Assembly: GCA_022795445.1 (NCBI GenBank)
Contig: JAAWGR010000002.1
Span: 39,145 to 103,144 of the forward strand
Origin: Oscillibacter sp.
GTDB taxonomy: Bacteria; Bacillota; Clostridia; Oscillospirales; Oscillospiraceae
Direction of reading: 5' to 3'
Length of the DNA: 64,000 nucleotides
Both the position numbers and the translations under genes were made by a program. A model generated the notes under the pieces. The model had not been told where the DNA came from. It was given only the letters and a program-made list of their open reading frames with translations, and did not search any database. Position 1 is the stretch's first letter. The number at the start of each line of letters is the position of its first letter. Shown in pieces: positions 1 through 7,702 of the stretch.

Positions 1-144
1 GGCCGGTGCCGTGTCGATAAAATTCACCCCCGCCTCTACGGACGCCCGGATGGCATCCTGCCGGACTTCCTCTGGGTTATCGTCCCAGCCAACGCCTCCC
101 ACGCCCCAGGTGCCTAGGGTCATCTCTAATACTTTGTATCGCAT
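1..144 (-). CDS. Aldo/keto reductase, N-terminal part (cut by window edge)
   Basis: Only the first 48 codons lie in the window. The reading frame starts at an ATG with GGAG five bases upstream. The peptide shows the aldo/keto reductase opening: a GTWGVGG turn at residues 11-17 and FIDTAPA at 42-48, whose Asp44 matches the conserved catalytic-tetrad Asp of the family. These enzymes are usually cytosolic NAD(P)H-dependent carbonyl reductases. The substrate cannot be told from this fragment. It is divergent from the gene that begins at 408. Confidence 0.8.
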   Translation of the reverse strand, partial: MRYKVLEMTLGTWGVGGVGWDDNPEEVRQDAIRASVEAGVNFIDTAPA

Positions 145-347
145 TGCTGCTCCATCCTTTCCGTTCTCCAAACTTGAGCCTTGGCGTGTAACGCGCCCTA
201 GTTCAAAAATCCACCTCATTATACCACTAAATAAACATGGACAGTGGAAAATGTACGGAACATTCCCCATTATTTGTTATATGATACCATATTTCACAAC
301 GGATGGGAAGCACTTTTCCTCCCGAAAATAAAAAGTTGAAAAAGCAC

Positions 348-376
348 TTGAAAAACGAAAAGGATTGTGGTATAGT
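348..376 (+). promoter_or_regulatory. Sigma-A type promoter for the phospholipase C-like gene
   Basis: TTGAAA (348-353) and TATAGT (371-376) are separated by exactly 17 bases. They lie about 30 bases before the AGGAGG of the next gene, in an A+T-rich stretch. The rest of the 145-407 gap shows nothing else I can support. Confidence 0.7.
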
Positions 377-407
377 AAAAATACTTATGAAGTTAGGAGG
401 TACTAAC

Positions 408-959
408 TTGCAAAAACGAAGTCATACACTGTTAGCGCATACCCTCCTCCGGAGCCAGTGCGGCTTTGACGCCAAGCGCTTCGAGTTGGCATTTCTGTTC
501 GGCTCCTTCCAGCCGGATGTGAACCCCTTCAGCTACTTAAAGGGCTCCCTTCATTATAAAAAACTGCGGGGGCACAATTATGCAAATTCCCGCGACTACA
601 TCAACACAAAAATCCGGAAACTTCAGTGCCGCTCCAGTTGGACTATCTGGCAGTATTATACCTTGGGGAAACTCACCCATTACCTGGCTGACGCCTATAC
701 CTATCCTCATAATGAAAATTTCCCCAACAACATGATAGACCACCATAAATATGAGACAAATCTCCGCTTCTTCATGCGGGGCTACCTCGCCCATCGGCAT
801 GTCTGCCGCCAACAAGCCCGGCGGGACTTGATTGCCGCCTTGGACGAACTGCATGATCAGTACATGTCTACGCGGGCGGGAATGTACCGGGATGTAAACT
901 ACATTCTCAAGGCCACCGGTCTCCTGATGGCCGGTTGCTGCCCCAGCTCCGTCGCTTGA
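408..959 (+). CDS. Zinc-dependent phospholipase C-like protein
   Basis: A 183-residue protein. I chose the TTG start because AGGAGG lies seven bases before it; the longer frame from 303 has no ribosome site and would run through the promoter. Histidines and acids sit where the Zn_dep_PLPC fold places metal ligands: His6 and His11 near the N-terminus, Asp37 in GSFQPD, then GKLTHYLAD with His91 and Asp95, His101, and the pair His112-His113. No signal peptide is visible, so this is probably an intracellular hydrolase-like protein and not a secreted toxin. Substrate unknown. The family assignment rests on the metal-ligand pattern and not on overall similarity. Confidence 0.7.
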   Translation: MQKRSHTLLAHTLLRSQCGFDAKRFELAFLFGSFQPDVNPFSYLKGSLHYKKLRGHNYANSRDYINTKIRKLQCRSSWTIWQYYTLGKLTHYLADAYTYPHNENFPNNMIDHHKYETNLRFFMRGYLAHRHVCRQQARRDLIAALDELHDQYMSTRAGMYRDVNYILKATGLLMAGCCPSSVA

Positions 960-1011
960 ATTAGCGGAAACGATAGTTTTTTCCGTGCAATACCACTGCA
1001 TTTTAGTAAAC

Positions 1012-1042
1012 TTGACGGTTTTCATTTTGCCAGTGATATGCT
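1012..1042 (+). promoter_or_regulatory. Possible promoter of the aromatic operon
   Basis: TTGACG (1012-1017) and TATGCT (1037-1042) stand 19 bases apart, just upstream of the leader peptide. The spacing is longer than ideal, so the -10 choice is uncertain. No better pair is seen before the leader. Confidence 0.4.
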
Positions 1043-1083
1043 ATCCTTTTCATACGAGTAAAAAATCTAAAGGGGTACTTGCT

Positions 1084-1185
1084 ATGACCTGCTTCACCCA
1101 CACAGCCGAATACCGTTACTTTACTTTCAGCTTTACCTATTTTGGTAAGGCTTTTCGTGGTTTGGCTGAAAGTATGTGTGTGTAA
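1084..1185 (+). CDS. Phe/Tyr-rich attenuator leader peptide
   Basis: A 33-codon reading frame between the operon promoter and its attenuator terminator. Nine of 33 residues are aromatic (six Phe, three Tyr), most of them packed in codons 10-20 as YRYFTFSFTYF. AAAGGGG lies upstream as a ribosome site. Such leader peptides act by stalling the ribosome when charged tRNA is scarce; here the sensed amino acids would be Phe and Tyr. The RNA segments that follow are complementary in the pattern required for this (see the attenuator entry). It has no expected function as a protein. Confidence 0.85.
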   Translation: MTCFTHTAEYRYFTFSFTYFGKAFRGLAESMCV

Positions 1186-1251
1186 GCTTACAGGTCCGGA
1201 AAAGGTCCGCCGTGTAAAGCAACCCGCAGCCAAACCGGCTGCGGGTTTTTT
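1123..1251 (+). promoter_or_regulatory. Transcription attenuator of the aromatic amino-acid operon
   Basis: Segment 1 (1123-1131, ACTTTCAGC, inside the aromatic codons) is perfectly complementary to segment 2 (1165-1173). Segment 2 region 1159-1168 (GGTTTGGCTG) is perfectly complementary over 10 bases to 1227-1236 (CAGCCAAACC), which is the 5' arm and loop of the terminator at 1221-1247. A ribosome stalled on the Phe/Tyr codons would cover segment 1, leave 1159-1168 free to pair with 1227-1236, and so break the terminator. Fast translation lets 1:2 and the terminator form. This is the classical attenuation layout; the pairings are seen directly, the mechanism is inferred. Confidence 0.85.
1221..1251 (+). 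terminator. Attenuator terminator
   Basis: An 11-base-pair G+C-rich stem (1221-1231 with 1237-1247), five-base loop and a run of six T. It sits 43 bases before the DAHP synthase start and not at the end of a gene, as expected for a conditional terminator. Confidence 0.9.
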
Positions 1252-1294
1252 GCATGATATAGCCTTATTTTCTTTTATTTAGGAGGAATTTCTT

Positions 1295-2305
1295 ATGATC
1301 GTCATCCTGAAACACAACCCAAATCGCGACCAATTAGACAGCCTTATCTCCTGGCTCCAGGAAAAAGGCGTCACCATCCACACCAGTATCGGTGAGGCCA
1401 ACACCATCCTGGGCCTTGTAGGCGACACCTCCAAACTGGACATCGACCTCATCGCTGCACTGGATATCGTGCAGGATGTGAAGCGCGTCCAGGAACCTTA
1501 CAAAAACGCAAACCGTAAATTCCATCCCGAGGACACGGTGGTCTCCGTCGGCAATACCCAAATCGGCGGCGGCACCCTGACCCTTATGGCCGGCCCCTGC
1601 TCCGTGGAAAGCGAAGAGCAGGTCGTTGCCATCGCCAAGGCCGTCAAGGCTAGCGGCGCGACTATGCTGCGCGGCGGCGCATTCAAGCCCCGGACCTCCC
1701 CCTACGCCTTCCAGGGTCTGGGCGCGACAGGCTTGGAATATTTGAAGGTCGCCCGCCAGGAAACCGGTCTGCCAATCGTGACGGAACTGATGGATGTTAC
1801 CCAGCTGCCCCTGTTCAAGGATGTGGACGTCATCCAGATCGGCGCACGGAATATGCAGAACTTCGACCTGCTGAAGGCCGTCGGCCACCAGGACCGGCCT
1901 GTCATGATCAAACGCGGTATGTCTGCCACCTATGAGGAATGGCTCATGAGCGCCGAGTACGTCATGGCCAGTGGCAATGAAAACGTCATCCTCTGTGAGC
2001 GGGGCATCCGCACCTTTGAGAGTTACACCCGTAACACTTTGGACCTTGCCGCCATCCCAGTGCTGCGGCAGCTGACCCACCTGCCCATTGTCATCGACCC
2101 CAGCCACGCCACAGGAAAATACTGGTTAGTCGAGCCTCTGGCCCGGTCTGCCGTGGCCGCCGGCGCCGACGGCCTGCAGATCGAAGTCCACAACGATCCC
2201 GCCCATGCCTTGTGCGACGGCCCCCAGTCCCTGAAACCAGACGTATTCGATCCCCTGGCGAAAAAGTTGCTGAAACTCCACGCCTTCATGCAGGAATTGG
2301 ACTAA
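1295..2305 (+). CDS. aroF: 3-deoxy-7-phosphoheptulonate (DAHP) synthase, type I-beta
   Basis: Joins phosphoenolpyruvate and erythrose 4-phosphate, the first step of the shikimate pathway. The 336-residue protein has an N-terminal regulatory-type domain (about 1-75) as in the Thermotoga-like enzymes, then the TIM barrel. Key motifs: AGPCSVES (99-106, metal ligand Cys102), [11 protein letters not shown] (131-141), IGARNMQ (182-188), DPSH (268-271, His271) and EVHND (297-301). AGGAGG lies eight bases before the ATG. First enzyme gene of the operon, directly behind the Phe/Tyr attenuator. The N-terminal domain makes allosteric feedback by aromatic amino acids likely (known for the family). The symbol aroF is used loosely. 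Confidence 0.95.
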   Translation: MIVILKHNPNRDQLDSLISWLQEKGVTIHTSIGEANTILGLVGDTSKLDIDLIAALDIVQDVKRVQEPYKNANRKFHPEDTVVSVGNTQIGGGTLTLMAGPCSVESEEQVVAIAKAVKASGATMLRGGAFKPRTSPYAFQGLGATGLEYLKVARQETGLPIVTELMDVTQLPLFKDVDVIQIGARNMQNFDLLKAVGHQDRPVMIKRGMSATYEEWLMSAEYVMASGNENVILCERGIRTFESYTRNTLDLAAIPVLRQLTHLPIVIDPSHATGKYWLVEPLARSAVAAGADGLQIEVHNDPAHALCDGPQSLKPDVFDPLAKKLLKLHAFMQELD

Positions 2306-2324
2306 CCGGAACGGGAGGATTTTT

Positions 2325-3161
2325 ATGAACGTAGGAATTGTTGGCTTGGGACTGATCGGCGGCTCTATGGCAAAGAGCACTAAGGTCCGTACCTCCCATA
2401 CGGTCTGGGGCGTTGACCTGGACCACGAAACCATGACCATGGCCCGTATGAGCGGCGCGATTGACGCTCCCCTTACGGATGAAAACCTCGGGGAATGCGA
2501 TTTGATCCTGGTGGCAATCTGCCCTTCAGCCGCCATCGAATGGGTAAAAACCCATGCGGATAAAATTGCCCCTAAAACGATCCTGGTGGACCTCTGCGGC
2601 GTGAAGCGCATGGTTGTTGAGGCCCTCGCCCCGGTTGCGGAACAGCACGGCTTTGCCTATATCGGCGGACATCCAATGGCGGGCCGGGAACGGGGCGGCT
2701 TTACATCGTCCAGCGACAGCTTGTATGTGGGCGCGTCGATGATCCTGACGCCGGATGAACGCACGGATATGCAGCTTTTGGAGGTGTTAAAAGCCTACTT
2801 TTTAGATATCGGCTTTGCAACCCTCACCTTCTCGGACCCAGAGGAGCATGACCGGATCATTGCCTTTACCTCCCAGCTGGCACACATTGCTTCCAGCGCA
2901 TATGTAAAATCACCGGAGGCACAACGCCGCAGAGGGTTTTCCGCAGGCAGCTTCCAGGATATGACCCGTGTGGCGCGGCTGGATGAGGACATGTGGACCG
3001 AACTGTTTATGGCCGATTCCGACTATTTGATTAAAGAACTGGATATTTTGATTGCAAACCTGAACGAGTACGCGGAGGCTTTGAAAGCAGGCGACGCCCA
3101 GCGGATGCGTACCCTTTTGAAAGAAGGTAAAGACCGGAAAGCAACTGCGGGAGGGAACTGA
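2325..3161 (+). CDS. tyrA: Prephenate dehydrogenase
   Basis: Oxidative decarboxylation of prephenate to 4-hydroxyphenylpyruvate, the committed Tyr step. The 278-residue protein begins with a Rossmann dinucleotide fold (GLGLIGGS, 7-14). GGHPMAGRE (114-122) and HDRIIAFTSQLAH with His175 and His187 follow, as in TyrA. It ends right after the helical dimerisation domain and has no C-terminal ACT domain, so feedback by Tyr may be weak or absent; leader-peptide control could compensate (inference). A GGGAGGA site precedes the ATG. Its TGA overlaps the aroB ATG by one base, which suggests translational coupling. Confidence 0.93.
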   Translation: MNVGIVGLGLIGGSMAKSTKVRTSHTVWGVDLDHETMTMARMSGAIDAPLTDENLGECDLILVAICPSAAIEWVKTHADKIAPKTILVDLCGVKRMVVEALAPVAEQHGFAYIGGHPMAGRERGGFTSSSDSLYVGASMILTPDERTDMQLLEVLKAYFLDIGFATLTFSDPEEHDRIIAFTSQLAHIASSAYVKSPEAQRRRGFSAGSFQDMTRVARLDEDMWTELFMADSDYLIKELDILIANLNEYAEALKAGDAQRMRTLLKEGKDRKATAGGN

Positions 3162-4255
3162 TGAAAACCATTCGTGTAAACACTGCGAGACCCTATGACA
3201 TCCAGATTGGGCAGGGCTTACTGGAACAAGCTGGGGAACGCTGCCGCGCCGCTTTGCCGAGGGCAGGAAAAATTGCCGTCGTAACGGACAGTACCGTTGC
3301 GCCCCTTTATCTCGAAACTGTGGCGGACAGCCTCCGGGCAGCGGGGTTTCAGGTCTTCTGCCAGACCGTGCCCGCAGGCGAGGGGTCCAAAAATACCGCT
3401 AGCCTGTCTGCTCTCTGGGAGTCGTTCATGGAATTCGGCCTCACCCGCACGGACGCCGTGGCTGCCTTGGGCGGCGGTATGGTAGGGGACTTGGCAGGCT
3501 TTGCCGCCGCAACCATCTTGCGGGGGATCGACTATGTACAGATTCCCACCACCTTGTTGGCCCAGGTGGATTCCTCTGTGGGCGGGAAGGTAGCCATTGA
3601 CCTCCAGGCAGGGAAGAACTTGGCCGGAGCCTTCTGGCAGCCCAGTTTGGTACTGATGGACACAGATACCCTCCGGACATTGCCGGATCGGGATTTTTCC
3701 AGTGGTATGGCAGAAGTAATCAAATACGGCTGTATCGCTGATCGGGCATTCTTTGACTTCCTCACCGCCCATGCCAGCCGGGAAGCAATCCTGGCAGAAA
3801 TCGAATCCGTATTGTATACTTGCTGCGATATTAAACGAAAAGTTGTTGAGGAAGACGAGCGGGATACCGGACTTCGGATGATCCTCAACTTCGGCCACAC
3901 CGTCGGCCACGCCTATGAACGGATGGGGAACTATGAAACCTGGACGCACGGTGAAGCCGTCGCAGCCGGGATGTGCGCCGCTGTGCAGATCGGGTTTGGC
4001 CTGGGCGTCAGCGGCGGAGACGACAGCGGCATCCAGGAACTGATGGATTTACTGGAGGCATTTCATCTGCCGACACAGATCCCCTTGGATACCAGCGAAG
4101 CCTGGAATGCCGTGGTGGAAGCTGTGGGGCTGGACAAAAAGGGCACTGGGGACGAGCTTACCATGATTTTCCTCAAACGCATGGGAGAAGCCTTGCCAGT
4201 AAAGCAAAAAAAGGACAGCGTACTGGAAAACCTGGAAGCCATTTACGGGCGTTAG
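3161..4255 (+). CDS. aroB: 3-dehydroquinate synthase
   Basis: Converts DAHP to 3-dehydroquinate with NAD and a divalent metal. The 364 residues match the usual length. Visible motifs are GGGMVGDLAGF (104-114), the IPTTLLAQVDSSVGGK block (128-143), AEVIKYG (184-190), FGHTVGHA (244-251) and HGEAV (263-267). These supply the metal ligands (Glu in AEVIK, a His of the HxxGH pair, His263) and the substrate lysines. Second step of the pathway, placed between tyrA and aroA in the operon with one base overlap upstream and ten bases downstream. Confidence 0.95.
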   Translation: MKTIRVNTARPYDIQIGQGLLEQAGERCRAALPRAGKIAVVTDSTVAPLYLETVADSLRAAGFQVFCQTVPAGEGSKNTASLSALWESFMEFGLTRTDAVAALGGGMVGDLAGFAAATILRGIDYVQIPTTLLAQVDSSVGGKVAIDLQAGKNLAGAFWQPSLVLMDTDTLRTLPDRDFSSGMAEVIKYGCIADRAFFDFLTAHASREAILAEIESVLYTCCDIKRKVVEEDERDTGLRMILNFGHTVGHAYERMGNYETWTHGEAVAAGMCAAVQIGFGLGVSGGDDSGIQELMDLLEAFHLPTQIPLDTSEAWNAVVEAVGLDKKGTGDELTMIFLKRMGEALPVKQKKDSVLENLEAIYGR

Positions 4256-4265
4256 GAGGTGCGTT

Positions 4266-5492
4266 ATGGACATATGCATCCACCCCCGCCGCCTGTTCGG
4301 CGCAGTCTCCCCCCCTGCCAGCAAATCCCTTGCACACCGCTTGATTATTGCGGCTACCCTGGCCGCCGGGACCAGCAAAATCCGGAACGTCAGCCTCTCC
4401 CAGGATATCGAGGCTACGCTCCGCTGTATGGATAATTTCCGCTGCAAGTGGAAATGGACCGGAGAAAACGCCTTGGAAATCACTGGCTGCATCAACCAGG
4501 AATGTGACCGGACCGGCCTGCCCCAGTTTGACTGCGGCGAATCCGGCTCCACCCTGCGTTTCCTAATCCCTTTGGCCCTGGCGCTGGGGGGCGGCGGGGA
4601 ATTTCGCGGCCATGGCCGCCTGATGGAGCGTCCGCAGGAGCCATATTTCCAGATTTTCGACAAACAGGGGATTTTTCATGAGCAGAAGGATGGCATCCTT
4701 ACCGTCCAGGGTGATTTAAGACCTGGAGAATACCGTTTGCCGGGCAATGTGTCCAGCCAGTTTTTCACCGGCCTGCTTATGGCCCTGCCGCTGCTGGACG
4801 GCCCCAGTATGATTACCAGCACCACGGAGCTGGAATCTGCCGCTTACATTACTATGACCATGGGGGTTTTGGAGCGAGCCGGAGTCCCCGTACGGTACGC
4901 GAAGGAAATCAACAGTTTTGGCGTTGCGCCCTCGGTCTACCAACCGTTCGAAGCAGCTGTGGAGGCGGACTGGTCTCAGGCGGCGTTCTGGTATTCGGCT
5001 TTGACGCTGGGCAATTCCGTGCAAATCCGCGGTCTGGACATCCGCTCTTACCAGGGCGATAAAATCATCGCCGACCATGCCCGCACACTGTCTGTTCCCG
5101 GGGACGTGACCATCGACCTCTCCAACTGTCCCGACCTTCTGCCGCCTCTGGCGGTGATGGCCGCCGTGCGCCGGGGGGACACCTATTTCACCAACGCCGC
5201 ACGCCTGCGTTTGAAGGAGAGCGACCGCCTGACCACCGTCCACGCTATGCTGACGGCTCTGGGCGGTCTGGCGGAGGAAGGGCCTGACCGTCTGACGGTA
5301 CACGGCGTTTCAGCCCTCACCGGCGGCACCGTGGACGGGGCCAACGATCATCGGATTGTCATGGCCGCCGCCATCGCCGCTACCCGCTGCGTAAACCCAG
5401 TGACAATTTTAGGTGCAGAGGCTGTGAAAAAATCCTATCCGGACTTTTGGCGGGATTATGAAAAATTGGGAGGCGAAGTGCTTGTCGTCTGA
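4266..5492 (+). CDS. aroA: 5-enolpyruvylshikimate-3-phosphate (EPSP) synthase
   Basis: Transfers enolpyruvyl from phosphoenolpyruvate to shikimate 3-phosphate. The 408-residue protein shows PPASKSLAHR near residue 16 with the catalytic Lys and Arg, CGESGSTLRFL (phosphoenolpyruvate loop), LPGNVSSQFFTG, RLKESDRL and NDHRIVMA, all diagnostic of the family. GGAGG precedes the ATG and overlaps the aroB stop region. Its 3' end overlaps the aroC start by 11 bases. Confidence 0.95.
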   Translation: MDICIHPRRLFGAVSPPASKSLAHRLIIAATLAAGTSKIRNVSLSQDIEATLRCMDNFRCKWKWTGENALEITGCINQECDRTGLPQFDCGESGSTLRFLIPLALALGGGGEFRGHGRLMERPQEPYFQIFDKQGIFHEQKDGILTVQGDLRPGEYRLPGNVSSQFFTGLLMALPLLDGPSMITSTTELESAAYITMTMGVLERAGVPVRYAKEINSFGVAPSVYQPFEAAVEADWSQAAFWYSALTLGNSVQIRGLDIRSYQGDKIIADHARTLSVPGDVTIDLSNCPDLLPPLAVMAAVRRGDTYFTNAARLRLKESDRLTTVHAMLTALGGLAEEGPDRLTVHGVSALTGGTVDGANDHRIVMAAAIAATRCVNPVTILGAEAVKKSYPDFWRDYEKLGGEVLVV

Positions 5493-6573
5493 GTTTGGAA
5501 AAATTTTAAAAGTCTCGGTTTTTGGGCAGTCCCACGGAAAAGCCATTGGTGTTGTGGTAGACGGCCTGCCTGCCGGGGAAGCGGTCGACCTGGAGGCACT
5601 AAACGCCTTTTTAGACCGCCGTAAACCTGGTAAGAATCCCCTATCCACCGCCCGGAAGGAAGCCGATACGCCGGTCTTCCTCTCCGGCCTGGAAGACGGC
5701 AAAACCTGCGGCGCACCGCTGTGCGCCATGATCGAAAATGCCGACCAGCACTCAAAAGACTACCGCGAGCTTGCCGACAAACCCCGGCCTGGTCATGCAG
5801 ATTACACCGCCGCCGTCAAATGGGGCGGACACGCGGACATGCGGGGCGGCGGTCATTTCTCCGGCCGCCTGACGGCCCCTCTGTGCATCGTGGGGGGAAT
5901 TGCCAAGCAAATCCTTGCCCGCCGGGGCATCTACATTGGCGCGCATCTGGCCTCTGTGGGCCACGCACGGGACATGCTTTTTCCTTTGTATCCCACAGCG
6001 GAGCTGTTCGACGCCGTAGCGGCGAAGCCGCTTCCCGTCTTGAACGATCACGCTTGGGAGACGATGCAGGCGGCCATCCTGGCTGCGAAGGAAGATCTTG
6101 ACAGCGTAGGCGGCACGGTCGAGTGTGCCGCCACCGGCCTGCCTGCCGGACTGGGAGACCCCATGTTTGAGGGTGTTGAGAACCGTCTTGCAGCGGCGCT
6201 GTTTGGTATTCCTGCCGTGAAGGGCGTTGAATTCGGCGACGGCTTCCATGCCGCGACGCGCCTGGGTTCGGAGAACAACGACGCCTTCACTATGGAAGAT
6301 GGGCAAGTCCGTGCCGAGAGCAATCATGCCGGCGGGATCCTGGGCGGCATCACTACGGGAATGCCTCTGGTCCTCCGTGTGGCCGTCAAGCCCACGCCGT
6401 CTATTGGCAAACCTCAGAAAACGGTCAGCCTGTCTGCTATGGAAAACACAGACCTCACCATCCACGGACGCCACGACCCCTGTATCGCCCACCGGGCAGT
6501 ACCGGTCGTAGAGGCGGTAACTGCCGCAGTCCTGTTAGATTTATTGTTGGAGGGAAATCATGGAACTTTCTGA
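5482..6573 (+). CDS. aroC: Chorismate synthase
   Basis: Makes chorismate from EPSP using reduced FMN. The family normally begins with a short MSSxFGK peptide. The matching start here is the TTG whose peptide runs LSSEFGKILKVSVFGQSHG, with GGGAGG upstream, so the earlier in-frame ATG at 5458 is rejected. This gives 363 residues, the normal length. Conserved blocks are GQSHGKAIGVV, RPGHADYTAAVK, GGGHFSGR and HDPCIAHRAVPV. Overlaps aroA by 11 bases and pheA by 14, so translation is probably coupled. Confidence 0.94.
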   Translation: MSSEFGKILKVSVFGQSHGKAIGVVVDGLPAGEAVDLEALNAFLDRRKPGKNPLSTARKEADTPVFLSGLEDGKTCGAPLCAMIENADQHSKDYRELADKPRPGHADYTAAVKWGGHADMRGGGHFSGRLTAPLCIVGGIAKQILARRGIYIGAHLASVGHARDMLFPLYPTAELFDAVAAKPLPVLNDHAWETMQAAILAAKEDLDSVGGTVECAATGLPAGLGDPMFEGVENRLAAALFGIPAVKGVEFGDGFHAATRLGSENNDAFTMEDGQVRAESNHAGGILGGITTGMPLVLRVAVKPTPSIGKPQKTVSLSAMENTDLTIHGRHDPCIAHRAVPVVEAVTAAVLLDLLLEGNHGTF

Positions 6574-7696
6574 AATCCGTACAAAAATCGATACAATTGA
6601 CGACCAAATGTTGGCCCTGTTCTTGCAGCGTATGGACCTGGCGGAAGAAGTGGCCGCCTATAAAAACGAACATCATCTGCCGATCCTGAACAAGGAGCGG
6701 GAGCGGGCGGTCTTGGCTAAGGTAGCGGAAAACGCCGGGACACGGGAACGTTACGCTTACCACTTGTTTTCAACACTCTTTGAACTGTCGCGTTCCCGCC
6801 AGGCGGAATTGATTTCTTCTTCTACAAAGGTTGGGGCACAGGTGCGCGCCTCCCTGGAAGCTGGGCGTGAGCTGTTCCCCCAGACCGGTCTGATTGCCTG
6901 CCAAGGCGTGGAGGGCGGTAACTCCCAAGCTGCCTGTGACCGGCTGTTTCCCCGGGGAAGCCTCATGTACGTCAAAACCTTTGAGGCTGTGGCGTCCGCC
7001 GTAGAATCCGGACTCTGCAAATTCGGCGTCCTGCCGATTGAAAACAGCTCGAATGGCTCTGTCCGGGCGGTGTACGCACTTTTGCAGGACCATAGCCTCT
7101 CCATCGTCCGCTCCACCCGGCTGTGTATCCGGCATGAGCTGCTGGCCCAGCCCGGCGTGAAGCTGGAAGACGTTACGGAAATCTACTCCCATGAACAGGC
7201 CCTTGGTCAATGCAGCCGCTTCCTTAACCGCCTGAACGGTGTGAAGATCATCCCTTGCGGTAACACTGCCGCCGCCGCTAAGATGGTAGCTGAATCCGGA
7301 AACCGTCACGCAGCCGCGATCTCCTCCCACCCCTGCGCGGCGCTGTATGGCCTGGAGTGCATTAACGACCATATCCAGAACAGCGACAATAATTATACCC
7401 GTTTCGTCTGCATTACAAAGAATCCAGTGATTTATGCCGGAGCAAACCGCGTCAGCCTCATCATCGCCTTTGACAACCGGCCCGGAGCGCTGTACGAAAT
7501 CCTTTCCAAGCTGGCGGCGCTGGATATCAACCTGACAAAGCTGGAATCCTGCCCAGTGGTGGGGAGTGATTTCGAGTTCATCTTCTTCCTGGAGCTGGAA
7601 GCCGATCTCCGGGACCCCAGCGTCCTGGCGATGCTGGAAGAGATGGAGCGAAGCTGCGCCCAATTCCAGTTCCTGGGCAACTATGCGGAAGTTTAA
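6560..7696 (+). CDS. pheA: Bifunctional chorismate mutase / prephenate dehydratase (P-protein)
   Basis: Turns chorismate into prephenate and then phenylpyruvate, the Phe branch. The 378 residues hold an AroQ-type chorismate mutase (about 1-90, with DQMLALFLQRMDLAEEV), a prephenate dehydratase (about 110-290, ACQGVEGGNSQAA and the catalytic TRF in NYTRFV), and a C-terminal ACT domain (about 300-378, GALYEILSKL). The ACT Phe-binding motif, normally ESRP, reads ESCP here, so feedback sensing may differ. TyrA, by contrast, has no mutase domain and relies on this one for prephenate. The start overlaps aroC by 14 bases. Confidence 0.94.
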   Translation: MELSEIRTKIDTIDDQMLALFLQRMDLAEEVAAYKNEHHLPILNKERERAVLAKVAENAGTRERYAYHLFSTLFELSRSRQAELISSSTKVGAQVRASLEAGRELFPQTGLIACQGVEGGNSQAACDRLFPRGSLMYVKTFEAVASAVESGLCKFGVLPIENSSNGSVRAVYALLQDHSLSIVRSTRLCIRHELLAQPGVKLEDVTEIYSHEQALGQCSRFLNRLNGVKIIPCGNTAAAAKMVAESGNRHAAAISSHPCAALYGLECINDHIQNSDNNYTRFVCITKNPVIYAGANRVSLIIAFDNRPGALYEILSKLAALDINLTKLESCPVVGSDFEFIFFLELEADLRDPSVLAMLEEMERSCAQFQFLGNYAEV

Positions 7697-7702
7697 ACGG
7701 CG

